Shown piece after piece: positions 43,253-53,834 of a stretch of 64,000 nucleotides of DNA. This stretch comes from Hyperoplus lanceolatus. Lineage: Eukaryota; Chordata; Actinopteri; Uranoscopiformes; Ammodytidae. The stretch's first letter is position 1; the number at the start of each line of letters is the position of its first letter. The notes under the pieces were generated by a model that was given only the letters and a program-made list of their open reading frames with translations, made no database searches and was not told the DNA's origin. The position numbers were made by a program, and so were the translations under genes. Location of the stretch: the NCBI GenBank assembly GCA_026929865.2, contig CM049403.1, positions 372,001-436,000 of the forward strand. Direction: 5' to 3'.

Positions 43253-43478
43253 CTTAGGGCTGTCCTCGCTTTTCTGCTTTACATAAGAAAAAGACATCCT
43301 CCCCTCTGATGACATGGAGCTCAGCATAGCAGCACGAGCCCGGGCGATGCTGGAAGAGATGTATTGGTGTGTAGGAGAGGGGTCAGTTAAAGGTCTGGAC
43401 TGATGGAACAGCAACCCATAAGACATCAAATAGAGACAGTCACACAGTGAGTGGCAGGCATCAGCCAAGTTATTGCAT
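43253..43478 (-). CDS. szt2: SZT2-like exon (SSIARARAAMLSSMSSEGRM)
   Basis: A 226-bp minus-strand exon. It supplies one base to complete a codon split after the AG of exon 46661-46863, then 75 codons: CNNLADACHSLCDCLYLM, LLFHQSRPLTDPSPTHQY, SSIARARAAMLSSMSSEG, SFSYVKQKSEDSPK. The donor is CCTAAG/GTCAGT. The acceptor AAAGAGAGCAG fits the phase exactly but lacks a near pyrimidine tract; a better-looking site 37 bases upstream would bring an in-frame stop. Position between the 46.7-kb and 26.0-kb exons and phase agreement support membership of the same gene. Identity as SZT2 rests mainly on the neighbouring exons. Confidence 0.65.
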
Positions 43479-43639
43479 CTGCTCTCTTTACTTTAGCCAT
43501 GGGCCAGCAGTGCTGGGAGGTGAGAGGTCAGGTGTGGATCAAAACACATGATGACTAATGGATAAATGATGCTCAAAATGGATGAAGAGAGGAGCATAAA
43601 GGACTGGTAGAGAGGGGGAAAGTGAGTTATATACAGGTT

Positions 43640-44400
43640 CATCTCAAAATTAAATATCAAAAGTTCATTTATTTCTGTAAATTAATAAAAAAAGTGAAAC
43701 TTTCATATATTTCAGATTCAATACACATAAAACAAATAGTTTAGGTCTTTTTTGTTTTAAGTTAGCTGATTTAATCTTACTGCTGTAGCCGGTACATAGG
43801 CCTCTGCTAGCTCTAAAGGCTATGCAGTCACCCAAGTGTGTTTAAGGGCCATTTATACCTCTCCCTGTTTAAAACCAATACTGGAATTAAACCACGGAAT
43901 TAGGCCGTGCCTCTCTGCCATTTTGGCAGAGAGGCAGAGAACCTTGATGAACTCTGGGAGGCATGTAAGACTGCTTTTTTTGATATTCCTGATGATTTCA
44001 TCAATAAATTGTGTGAATCATTGTCGAACCGCATGGATGCAGTCTTTCAAGATCATGGAAGTCATACAAGATATTAAATATGGATCTCACAGCACCACTA
44101 CTTAATTCACTGACGTTATGCAACATATTTTTGTATTTGAAGTTAACTATTTGTTAAATTTTCACATTATTCTCTATAGGCGACAAAACTTCTGTCTTGC
44201 CAAAATCTGACCTTTCTGTGTTCAATAAATGATCAATATTTCTTCAGTGAAGCAAACTTATTTTAGTATATTAAACATCATTTGGGAGGGTTTTAGTTTT
44301 CATATGAGCCATTTCTAAAACCAATGGATTAATTAAAAGTCAGGTCAAGTTGTTGTTTCTACAAAATGGATAAGTGACAAGACTTTTGTCCGGGACTGTA
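43640..44400 (+). mobile_element. Tc1 relics (left terminal repeat of one family, 3' part of another)
   Basis: 43645-43770 resembles a Tc1 terminal repeat (CAGGTTCATCTCAAAATTAA). 43925-44105 encodes a transposase C-terminus, ENLDELWEACKTAFFDIPD and SLSNRMDAVFQDHGSHTRY. 44130-44400 is its terminal repeat, ending AAGACTTTTGTCCGGGACTG. Confidence 0.7.
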
Positions 44401-44625
44401 TCTGAACAGTATAAAAGCCCAGAACTTCCTCTGAGGAGCTTTCACCTGTAAAATCCCTATTCTTGTAGCGCTTGTGGATATTTTTGAATGAAGACAACTT
44501 CTAGGCAGATGTTCAGTCACTCTAGCTGTCCCCAGACAAATGTGCAACATCACAACTCTATTCTTGAGATCCTCTGAGATTTCCTTTCCACTTGGCATGT
44601 CTGACCTGTATTGGTTCACTTTGTT
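44401..44625 (-). pseudogene. Tc1 transposase N-terminus, antisense fragment
   Basis: The minus strand reads MPSGKEISEDLKNRVVMLH, the start of a Tc1 helix-turn-helix region, followed by diverged sequence that runs into the terminal repeat at 44400. Its orientation is opposite to the C-terminal fragment at 43925-44105, so the two do not form one gene. Confidence 0.6.
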
Positions 44626-44882
44626 GAGCCTAAACTGACCTGGTTTGATCTCTGTTTTATCTAGTGCTGCTTAATTTATTCCCCAAAGGTCTCACGTTGG
44701 TCCATTTCATCACTCAATTTGTCCCACTTGATTGTTTTACCTGCTCGATTTAAGCAATGCAGCTCAGGGTTAACAAACCTTTGCACATACAAAACTTGAC
44801 AAATCATTTGTTTTGTTTGTTTTAACAATTGATTTCCGGAAAAGAACAATGTGGAATTGATAAACACGTAAATGTTATTAAA
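44626..44882. other. Intron sequence
   Basis: No recognised element; immediately upstream of the rRNA fragment. Confidence 0.35.
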
Positions 44883-44885
44883 CTC

Positions 44886-44922
<37 letters not shown>

Positions 44923-45040
44923 CATTCCCTCAGTAGCAGCGAGCAAAGAGGGAAGAGCCCAGCACCGAATCCCCGTCCGACAGGCGGACATGGGAAATGT
45001 GGTGTATGGAAGACCGCTTGCCCGGTGCCACTCGGGGGCC
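44883..45040 (+). pseudogene. 28S rRNA 5'-region fragment
   Basis: About 155 bases match the start of eukaryotic large-subunit rRNA in order: AAGCATATTACTAAGCGGAG, GAAAAGAAACTAACC, ATTCCCTCAGTAGC, GGGAAGAGCCCAGC, CGAATCCCCG, GACAGGCGGAC, GGAAGACCGCTTGCCCGGTG and CTCGGGGGCC. A handful of substitutions, mostly G to A and C to T, are visible against the expected sequence. The match begins and ends abruptly, with no 5.8S or ITS and no continuation into the next 28S segment. It is therefore a dispersed pseudogene or part of an rRNA-derived retroelement, not an rDNA unit. Confidence 0.88.
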
Positions 45041-45415
45041 TTACCAAGCACTCCCCATGCTACACGACTGACTCTGAGTTCTGTGCGGAATCAGCCGTCC
45101 TAGGAACGGACCCTCCCTGCCTGCTGTTGCCTCACACCAGCACTGATTCATTGTCAGGATGAAGTACTCAGTATCAGGATAGTACTCTTTCTACTCGTAT
45201 GCTTGTTCAATCTTTAAAACTTTAAATTAGTTTTTGCTTCGCTCATTGGTTGCCTGTCTGTCCTCTTCCAGTTTTTCCCTGGTGGGGAAGAGACGGTGTG
45301 GATTCAGTCACCCCCCCTCTGGCAGCAGCTGAAAATGGATCATCAACGCGTAAGATGTTGCAGTGGTTAAGGACACCGCCTGGAGACATAGGATGTAATC
45401 CTGGCGCTGGAAACT
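45041..45415. other. Intron sequence
   Basis: Nothing recognised beyond the rRNA fragment. Confidence 0.35.
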
Positions 45416-46127
45416 AGGGCTGGGCAATAATTCGATTTCGATTATAATCGCGATAAAACTCACATCGATTACTTCGATAAGCATAAGACATAAATGCTAG
45501 ATTTGAAGAAAAAAAACAAAAAAATGCTGATATGGATTTACCTAACAGCCAATCACGCAGCAGAAATACTCGCAACAGCCAGTCAGATCGCAGTGTTTGC
45601 CGTTCATGTCGAAGTACACGCCCATTTCCATGCACCAGGAAATGGGCGTGTTTGAGCTTCGAGCGCCGCAGAAAGGAGAGGAGAGGAGAGCGGAGAGGAG
45701 TATTTGGCGAGAAAAAAAAGATAACATGAGTGGAACAGCGGAGGCTGCAAGTGAACCTGCATCATCCGCCGTAGAAGAAGTGGTTGAAAAAAAAGGTTCC
45801 AGGACGTCCATTATATGGAAGTGGTTTGGCTATCTTAAAAGTGATAAAGCACAGGATAAGACCGTCTGTAAAATATGCCGTCGGTCGGTGCCAGCACGAA
45901 TGGGAAACACTACAAACTTATTTCAACATCTGAAAAAGTACCATCCCATCGAACACACAGAAAGCATGCAAATTCGCGCAACAACAAGCTTTGCCCGCCG
46001 TCCCACCACAGCTGTCAGCAGCGCGAGCGGGGCTTTTCCAAAACAGCTGTCTATCGTGTCGTCTTTTGAGGCAATTACACCGCATGAAAAACAATCAAAA
46101 AGACATAAAGATGTAACATACGCAGTA
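45416..46127 (+). mobile_element. hAT element, 5' part with BED-finger gene
   Basis: Begins TAGGGCTGGGCAATAATTCG with ATTATAATCGCGATAAA subterminal sequence, as in a common fish hAT. It continues into a BED zinc-finger frame and is cut off at about 46127, where another hAT end (TAGGGATGAGCCCGAATCCG) begins. The right half is not present. Confidence 0.75.
45726..46127 (+). pseudogene. hAT transposase N-terminus, BED zinc finger
   Basis: BED fingers bind the transposon ends. From ATG 45726 (AACATGAGTGG): an acidic/Ala-rich leader (MSGTAEAASEPASSAVEEV), then the finger SIIWKWFGYLKSDKAQDKTV, CKICRRSVPARMG, NTTNLFQHLKKYHPIEH. This gives CxxC followed by HxxxxxH in the normal spacing. A Ser/Thr-rich linker follows up to DVTYAV, where another element joins. 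The frame is open for about 134 codons, but the catalytic and dimerisation regions are missing. An upstream in-frame extension from 45597 is unlikely to be the real start. Confidence 0.78.
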
Positions 46128-46600
46128 GGGATGAGCCCGAATCCGAATATGTATTCGGATAAGCACGGATAATGAGTTAGATACGGATAATTTCCGAATA
46201 GTCCCGTTATTATTCGGGGATTTTTTTTTTAATATATTATGCGCCTAATTGACGCAGCGCGTTCCGCCTCAATGACACAACAGGTAGAATGACACTAACA
46301 GCTGTTCTGCGGTGGACACGAGAGGACCGGGCGCGTCCCGTGACCCGCGGTCTCTCTCTTTTTATCCACTGATAAACGCAGCGTGTTCGCCCTTTCCCTT
46401 GAATAGAGGATTCTACCGGTCTCATTCGATGCCGTTTTTATGTGAGTTTCCTCGTAACCCGGCCGCTGCCGTGGCGGAGAAGAGACGAACCGATGGAATA
46501 TGCTGCACCCCGAGTCACCGTCAGCCCTTCCCCGATGTATATACATTCACTATGGCCTACTGCTTAAACTCTTTTAAACACCACAACATTTCCATCAAAC
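46128..46600. mobile_element. hAT left end (TAGGGATGAGCCCGAAT), truncated
   Basis: TAGGGATGAGCCCGAATCCG with repeated CGGATAA / TTCGG motifs marks a hAT terminus joined to the BED-finger fragment. A GC-rich interior follows to about 46560; no right end is found. Confidence 0.6.
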
Positions 46601-46660
46601 TGATGCTTAGGACCTGTTCTTTTTCATTAGCTTTAAATAACCATTTTTGCAGATACAGAC

Positions 46661-46863
46661 CTGCGAGCTGGAGACTGAGGTCGGACCTGGACCAAAATGA
46701 AACCCATGCTTTGCAGGTACTGAACGTACTGCTGAAGGAAGGTGCTAGAAATCTCAAGCAGCCAGGGTTCCTCCTTCAATCGGCTTGGCAGCATGTCAGC
46801 TGAGTCAGTGCTGTAGCTTCGGTCCCGACCTGAAGTTGTGGAGTCGCTGGAGCGGTGCCGTCT
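46661..46863 (-). CDS. szt2: SZT2-like exon (STFLQQYVQYLQS)
   Basis: A 203-bp minus-strand exon: 67 codons plus two bases. A weak acceptor TGTGTACTAG precedes AGACGG. The donor is GCTCGCAG/GTCTGT. It encodes a Ser/Arg-rich leader (HRSSDSTTSGRDRSYSTDSA), then KEEPWLLEISSTFLQQYV and QYLQSMGFILVQVRPQSPAR. No stops lie in frame. The end phase fits the start of exon 43253-43478. The FLQQYVQYLQS-GF-LVQVRP wording agrees with my memory of the SZT2 C-terminal region, after the CATPLLFDP exon upstream. Confidence 0.7.
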
Positions 46864-47149
46864 CTAGTACACATAAATCATGAATTCAAACATTTACATA
46901 CCAGTTAACACATATGAAAAAACACAGATTTATCCATTGGTTCTGGTTGAGAAATAACACCAAATAAATGCCATTCTATATACTGTCCTGCTCACCATTA
47001 TTGGCACCCCTTGTACTGTACAATATCTTCAGAAATAAATGGAAATGTACCAAATGTATATCATCATGATCTTTTATTTGGAGGTCCATAGTAATTTAAC
47101 AAAGAAAATTATTTTTTCAACTTGCATATTGTAGTTTCAAAGAAGACAC

Positions 47150-48706
47150 AGCATGTGCACCCCTCTTTAATATTTGGCTGCACACTCTTTGGCAGTGATG
47201 ACAGCCTCCAAACGTTTCTTGAAGCCATATATAAGCTTCTTGTATTTCTCAGTTGATATTTTCTCCCACTCTTTCTTTGCAAATTGTTCAAGCTCTGGAA
47301 CGTTCGCAGGTTTATTTTCCCCAATGGCAGATTACAGTTCATACCAAAGATTTTCAATCAAATTAAGATCTGGACTCATTGCTGGCCCATTTAAAAAGGT
47401 ACATTTTATTCCTTTTCAATCATTCCTGCGTGCTTTTGGATATGTGCTTTGGGTCTTTATCTTGCTGGAGGATCCATGATCTTCAACTCAAACCAAGTTC
47501 TCTTACACTGGGTAGGACATTTCGCTCTAAAATAATTCTCTTGATTTCGTGATTCCTGTGATATGGTCAAGGCTTCCAGTACCAGATGCAGCAAAGCAGC
47601 CCCACAGCATTATATGGATCCTCCACCATGCTTAACTGTTGGTAGGGTGTTTTTTTCTTTGTGAGATTAATTGCGCCGTCTGTAAACAAACTGTTGGTGT
47701 GCATTTGGGGTGGGAACGTTTACAAAAATGTCTAAACAGTTACACGGCTGCAAATTTTTCGTGTACACATTTAACCGTTTAATATGGGTGGTGGGGGCGG
47801 GGTCAACGGATTTTTTTTTTTTGCGATGCTGTTGGAGTGACAGTGTGCAGTGAGAAAGTCAGGCAGACAGATAGACAGAGGCAGAGAGGCCTTTATTTCA
47901 TAATTTTGCTTTTTGACTTCGAAATGATCATAACTGCCAAGTGATCGTCTGTCTTAAGACTGACTCCCGCTGTCGGGGCCGTTGTCGGCTCGCGACCCGA
48001 CAAGCTGATCGGATCAGCTGTTTGAGACGGAGATGAAAAAGAAAGTGAAACTGAAGGTGGAGCAGTTAATTAGTTCAATGAATAAATATTGTAACCAAAC
48101 ACAATCATGTATTGTGTTGTCTGCTTTAGTAGCCTGCAGTAGGCTAGCGCACATCGCCCACCACTCGTTTTCGTTATTGATTTTTCCTAAACGGTTATGA
48201 TTTACCAAACGGTTACACATGTACATGTGCACACCCCTAGTGTGCATTGCCAAAAAGCTCTATCTTTGTTTCATCTGTCCAAAGAAAATTTTCCCAGAAG
48301 GATTGTGGTTTGTCCAGGTACTCTTTGGCAAAGATTAGTCTTTCATATTTATGTATTTTCCTCAGCAATGTTCTCTTCCCTGTTTGGTTTAGTTTGGGGC
48401 GTATGGTACTTGTTGGAACCATGACCCCAGACTGTTCCAGGTTGGCCTTCAGGTCTTTGAATGTTTGATGTGGTGTTTTTTCCACCATTCGCACCAACCT
48501 TCAAAGATTTTTCTCATACATTTTTCTCTTCCCCCAACGTCCAGGAAGTTCTTGACAGTTCCATGCTTGGCAAACTTCTTAACAACATTATGCACTGTTG
48601 TAATAGGGATACCAAGCTCTTTGGAGATGGCCTTATACCCTTTGGGGGTCTTGTGTTTGCTAATAATCACACTTCTGATGTCCTCAGACAGCTCCTTCGT
48701 CTTCAC
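47150..48706 (-). pseudogene. Tc1-VI transposase, split by a hAT
   Basis: From 48706: MKTKELSEDIRSVIISKHKT and YKAISKELGIPITTVHNVVK form the helix-turn-helix. After a frameshift near 48455-48490 comes TFKDLKANLEQSGVMVPTST, then RLIFAKEYLDKPQSFW and [14 protein letters not shown] with the first catalytic Asp. The hAT cuts here. On its other side the frame resumes with degraded matches to the middle (GGGSIMLWGC-like) and the C-terminus towards 47157. The second Asp and the Glu are hard to place because of indels and probably lost. Dead. Confidence 0.8.
47705..48239. mobile_element. hAT element, 535 bp, inserted in Tc1-VI
   Basis: Perfect 8-bp duplication GTGTGCAT (47697-47704, 48240-48247). 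Ends TTGGGGTGGGAACG and GTGCACACCCCTA are imperfectly inverse; AAACGGTTAC motifs are subterminal. Non-autonomous. Confidence 0.9.
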
Positions 48707-50521
48707 TATTGTGACAAATGAACAGGGGATAACATATGGCTTTTTAAAACACAGAAGTTAATGGCTAATGTCACATGGCCACAGACAATTTATCACAGGT
48801 GATTCTCATTTGTGATTTACCACAGGTGAGTCATAATGTATTTCCATACAGATTTACAGCAAAGGGTGCCAACTCCAGTGACACAGCAAGTTTTTATTAA
48901 AAAAAGGGGGAGAGTGGGGTGAGATGTTCCACTTTTTACTCAAAGCGACTTTAAAGTGAGGCCTTGACAGTTAAGTCTCTGTTAGAAACTGCCAGTTCTT
49001 TCAGCTTCACCTCAAGAGACACCAAGTGGTGATTTAGGGTAATTGATTGTTCCTCCCACTATAAATAGAGGCCTAGTGAGGCCTTCTCCCACCACATCCT
49101 CACCACAAGTGAGTGTGTGAAGATGTTGCCGTGTGTCTTTTGATTTACCATTCAATGTAAGTTACCTTTTTATTTATTGGATTATTGTTTGAGTGAGAAA
49201 AGATTGTGATAGTTGAATGGCTAATTTTCACTCGTCAAGTTATGTTTTGAAGTACTGCAATGTTTAAGTATTTCATATGATTTAAAGGTCATATTTATGT
49301 TTGTTACTAGAGATATCATAATCCATCTTTCTTTCTGTCTAGAACCATGGCAATCATCATGGCAATCATCAACACAAAAGAACTTTGCTTGCAAAATAAA
49401 GTCAAGTAAAGTAAACCTTGTTTCCTGGTGGTTTGTGGCTCCAGTAGAACTACTCTTCACTATAGTCTCCAACTCAAATATGTACATATATTTCAGGGTG
49501 TTGTGCATCCCCGGTAACAATAACTTTGGATCTGAAATAAATCAAGAAATATAGCTTTCGAAAAAAAAGTTGTCTTGTGGCACAACTTGCACCCGGTGTG
49601 GTGTAAGTTGTGCCACAAGAGAGAATACCATGGGGTAAATTGTGCCATTGATATATATCTCATAAACTGTAATGCAAGACAAATCCATTAGACAATCACT
49701 TATTTAAGGTTTATTTAACCCATTGATGACTATGGCAATCTAGGATGCATGTCCTTAATGCCTGAGGGTTTTCTGAAAAAATAGTACGAATTGTCAAGTC
49801 TACCAAAACCTTAATATCTAAGCCTGTGTAGCACATAGAAACATGAAATAAAATACATTTAAAAGTTAAGGTTCACAGGTTTTATTTAAACATGCTCCCT
49901 TAGCGCTTACACACCAACACATTTTTCTAAAAATCGTCAAAATTAGATGGGGGAGAAAAAAAAGAATAAATAATATAAAATATTTAGTGTGATTTTCGTC
50001 AGTAGCCTATAGTGGACCTTGATTCTGCGCACCAAACGCCACTAACTGTTCTGTAATACACTATCGCTGACACAGCCGGCTTATTTTTTTTTATTATTTT
50101 GTTTTATTTTTAATTTTTAATTTTTTTGATTGATGTGATTTTCGCCAAACCACACAACCTTTGGGTGATCACGTGGTCTTAAAAAATCAACAAAACCCAC
50201 CTCATGTGTATTTGAACCAATGACAGTGCATTCTATGCTGTGCATGCCATGAAAATTAGATAAAGTAACAATGCTGCACGATGCAGCATCAGGCAGGAGA
50301 GGCAATGTGGCATCGCGCAGCAGCCGTCATCAATGGGTTAAAGTAAATAAAGTAAATATTTTACAAAGATTGAAGGACAATTTTCTTAAACTTTACTTTA
50401 GACTTTATTGTCCCCAAGGGGAAATTCTTCTTCACGTCACAGGTACATTTATGGGCCGCACGCCGACAGAAACAAATAAACATGCATACACAATATATAA
50501 ACAGAGTGGGACTGGGGTGTT

Positions 50522-51366
50522 TTATCTTGGCCTTTTGTTAAGTGCTGCTATGGCTGCAGGTACCAGACTTTTGCCATAGCGAGCCCTCCTGCACAACAGG
50601 GACCTGTACCTGCGTCCAGAGGGCATGACAGTGAAGTGGCAGTTGAGTGGGTGTGTGTTGTCCTGTGCTTTTGTGGATGCAATGCGTGAGATGACCTTGA
50701 GATTCAGCTCTGACAGTGTGGGTGTGGGGAGACCAATTATTTTGGCAGCTATATTTGTGACACGTGTGAGTTTGATCCGGTTTTTGACAGTGAACATGTT
50801 AAAGAAGCAGGTGGAGTAGGAGAGTAGAGCAGGATGGGCTGGACAATACTTTGATATAACAGAAGGAGGAGATGGGGGGCAACGTAGAGTCCTTTAAGTT
50901 TACGGATGGCATACAGTCTTTGGTGGCTCCTTTTTTGAATGTCCGTTGTGTGCTGGTCGAAAGTGAGTTTATTGTCCAGTGTGAGTCCAAGGTATTTAAA
51001 GCTGTCAACTGTTTCTACTGTGTCATTGTTGATGAGAGTAGGGGGCTGGGGTGATGGGGTACCTATTGTTATTTCTTTTGTTTTGGCTACATTGAGATGG
51101 AGGAAGTTATGTGTGCTACATTGGGAGAAGTGAGTGACAGTGTTGTGGTAATCCGATATTGTGGCTGGTAGGTAGGATTCACAGATGAGGGAGTGGGCAA
51201 TTGGAGCCAGTTCTGTGGCACAGGTTTTCAGCACCCTTGCTTGGATGCCGTCGGGTCCTGGGGCCTTGGATGGGTTGCACCGGCCAAGCTGGTGCCAAAC
51301 TTCCTCCACTGTGAAGGGGGCAGGCTCATTTGGATCTATTGGGGGGAGAGCCTGCAGTGCTTGCAT
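50522..51366 (-). pseudogene. LINE RT remnants flanking a core deletion
   Basis: The minus strand begins with PFTVEEVWHQLGRCNPSKAP and GPDGIQARVLKTCATELAPI (start of RT), then jumps straight to HFSQCSTHNFLHLNVAKTKE and DSFKYLGLTLDNKLTFDQHT (after the catalytic box). The YADD region and roughly 200 residues around it are missing. The C-terminal block (LTRVTNIAAKIIGLPTPTLS, HFTVMPSGRRYRSLLCRRAR) follows in another frame. Confidence 0.8.
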
Positions 51367-51480
51367 GCAGTCGTTTGTGAAATCCTGTGAGTCAAACCGG
51401 TTGAAAAATGTGTTCAGTTCAGTGGGGAGTGGGTTTGTAACGAGTGAGTGTGTTGACCATCTGAAAGGCTTCTTTTGTGT

Positions 51481-52854
51481 TCATGCTGCTAAACCTGTGC
51501 TCCAGGTTGTTTTTGGCCATGAAGATTTTATTTTTAATATTACGGTTTGCAGATTGCAGACCAGCTTCTCTTTCAGGCTATTTTTTATTTCAGAGGTCAT
51601 CCAGGGTTTTGAGTTGGGGTATTTTTTTATTGCTTTCACTGGTATGTTGGTATGTATGCAGAAGTTGATGTAATCGGATATGGCAGTGACTTTGGTATCC
51701 AAATTTCCGTCAAAGATAGTCCAGTCGGTGCATGCCAGGGAACCTTGAAGTTGTGCACTGGAGTCCTCCGACCATTGTGGGGCGCTGTAGGACTGTGGAA
51801 GGAGGCGTTTCAGTACTTGTTTGTACAGCGGAAGTAAACAGATGACGTTGTGGTCTGTGAGTCCGAGCGGTGGATATGAATTTGTCCTGAAGGCGTCTGA
51901 GATGTTTCCGTAGCATAAATCCGATTTGTTGTTTCCTCTGGTAGGAGTGTCAACATACTGCTGGAATGTTGGGAGCACGGAGTTGAGTCTGCAGGTGTTG
52001 AAGTCCCCAAGGATAAGCACTGGCGCCCCGGGGTACTTAGCTGCTATAGCGTTAGCATCCTCGGCTAACAGCTCTGCCGTTACGTTGACGTTAGCGCTGG
52101 GTTCGATATATACACAGCTAACAAAAACAGTTGGGAATTCCCGAGGGAGATAGTAGGGGCGAAGGGACACGGTGAGCATTTCCAGGTTGGGCGAACAGAC
52201 CCTCCGGTGCGTTTTGATGTTGCTACACCACCTGTCGTTGATGTAAAGACAGAGCCCGCCGCCTCTCGTCTCCCCCGAGTTCCTGGTTCTGTCTGACCTG
52301 ATGATGGTGAAGTTGTCCAGGCTGACCTCGTCATTGGATACCGACTCGTCCAGCCAGGTCTCAGTCAGGGCGATGATGCAGATGTCTCTGAAGGCCCTTT
52401 CCATTCGGCACCGGGCGTAAAGGAGGTCCATTTTGTTCCGGACGGAGCGGACATTCGAGAGGATAATGGAGGGGAGAGGAGGCCTGAAAGGCCGTCTCCG
52501 TAGTCTGCTTCGGACACCTCCACGTCTCCCTATTTTCCTTGGCCGAAGCACTGGTGGGATAGCTACCGCCGGCTTGATGTTACACAGCGGTGAGCTACGG
52601 TGGAGCAGGAGTTCATCGCGGCCATAGGTGAGTAACCCGTTGACAGTGACAGGTTTTAGAGCGAGGCTATCGCAGATCAGCCATACAATAGTCACAGGGA
52701 TGATGAATGATTTGTAGAGGGTGATCATGTTTAACCAGTCCAGGTAACATGCATACACAGACAGACAGTGAGACGAGACGTAGACAGACGTGGCGTGCAG
52801 CCGAGCAAGGTATGGTGAGTGATGTCGCAGCAGAGCATGCGCCAACCCAAACAA
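51481..52854 (-). pseudogene. LINE endonuclease-containing ORF, 457 codons
   Basis: An apurinic-type endonuclease that nicks target DNA. After a hydrophobic leader and an Arg-rich stretch (RPRKIGRRGGVRSRLRRRPF) the domain starts with SIILSNVRSVRNKMDLL. It continues with IIALTETWLDESV (catalytic Glu), GGGLCLYINDRW, VLILGDFNTCRLNSVL (Asp-Asn) and PPLGLTDHNVICLLP (Asp-His), so all key residues are present. The frame goes on to KKYPNSKPWMTSEIKNSLKE and stops at STGLAA, before RT. The domain is complete but detached from a working RT. Confidence 0.8.
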
Positions 52855-53834
52855 GGCCTAGCAGATCTAATGGTTTTACCTGCAAAGCTCACAATGACGA
52901 AGTCACCATCATCATCTGTCTGGCCATCTGAACTCTCATTAGTGGTGTCGTTAAGTGGAATGGAGATGTCAGTCTCTTCTGAGCTACTGTAGACAATCAC
53001 TTTCTTTTGGTGACCAACCATGCCAATGGCACAACTCTCAGAAATTTACTTTGCACTAGCTGCTCCGCCCTTGTACAACCAACTGCCACCTGGCATATGC
53101 GATTCCCCCTCCATTTCTGCCTTTAAATCAAGGCTCAAAACCCATCTGCACACCCTGGTTTTTCCTCCCCATTAACTATCTTAACTCTGCACTACTATCT
53201 TCGTTTATATGTGGATGTCTGGGCTTTATGTCTTTTTTTTTTGTTATTGTTATTTTACCTTAATTTTTCACCTACTGAATGCACTATGTTCAGCACTATG
53301 GACAGTGCAATAAATGTTATAAAAGTGCTTTTATAAATACATTTTACTTACATACTTACTTATAACTCACCCCAGCCAATCTGGCACAAATCACCCCAAC
53401 CCCAGAATTTTGGATAATAAGCATGATGCAGCAGTTTAGGGCTGACATCGTGCAAACTATATAGACACAAAGTGTAGCATACTAAAGCACTAAAACATGT
53501 GTCAAATGTTTTTAAACATGTCTATAATTGTTCAGACACAATAATCAAAAAACCTTGATCATGGAAATTTTACTTTGAAAGGCAAAAAAAGCTTTGAACT
53601 TAAATGTGCTTATATCTTATTCCATGTTTCTCCCTTCTTTACATGATGAGTCAAATGGATGGCTCTTCTTAAATATGTGGTCACATTTCCAATTTATTCT
53701 ATAGTTTTCTAGAAACAAGGGATGGCACAACTTCCCCACCGGCACAACTCAGGCCACTCTCCCCTACTTAAAATCCGTGGGTGCCAATAATGGTGAGCAG
53801 GACTGTATTTGCTCCAAGGCATAGCAAAGAGACA

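Larger units (their letters stand above)
50390..52856 (-). mobile_element. Rex/CR1-like LINE with RT core deleted
   Basis: A minus-strand non-LTR element with an intact endonuclease frame, a short start of RT, a junction, the RT thumb/C-terminal region and a 3' UTR ending near TTATTGTCCCCAAGGGGAAA (about 50406-50425). The deletion junction lies near 51140-51170. Confidence 0.8.
48906..53765. mobile_element. GGGGAGAG-ended TIR element hosting a LINE
   Basis: The left end GGGGGAGAGTGGGGTGAG is the inverse of CTCAGGCCACTCTCCCCT with a few mismatches. TTAAAA occurs just outside each end in the Tc1 host, a possible target duplication. GTTGTGCCACAAG and GGCACAACTTG-like words recur inside (49575-49640, 53720-53750). 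A minus-strand frame 52870-53021 (VYSSSEETDISIPL, then DGDFVIVSFAGK) looks like a transposase C-terminal tail of the pogo/Tigger type, uncertainly. The LINE at about 50390-52856 is inserted right after it. Confidence 0.65.
46981..53807 (-). mobile_element. Tc1 family VI, split by a hAT and a GGGGAGAG-ended element
   Basis: Ends TACTGTCCTGCTCACCATTA and the inverse TAATGGTGAGCAGGACTGTA at 53788-53807. Between them is a minus-strand transposase (47150-48710), interrupted by hAT 47705-48239, then a 5' UTR to 48905. A large insertion (48906-53765) separates the right terminal repeat from the rest. Confidence 0.88.

Noticed and set aside
43490..43510. Plus-strand CTCTCTTTACTTTAG resembling a good 3' splice acceptor
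   Set aside because: No open coding block with a donor follows on the plus strand; the coding evidence here is on the minus strand.
44872..45162. 96-codon protein-coding frame
   Set aside because: Overlaps the 28S rRNA fragment; the open reading is incidental to rRNA sequence.
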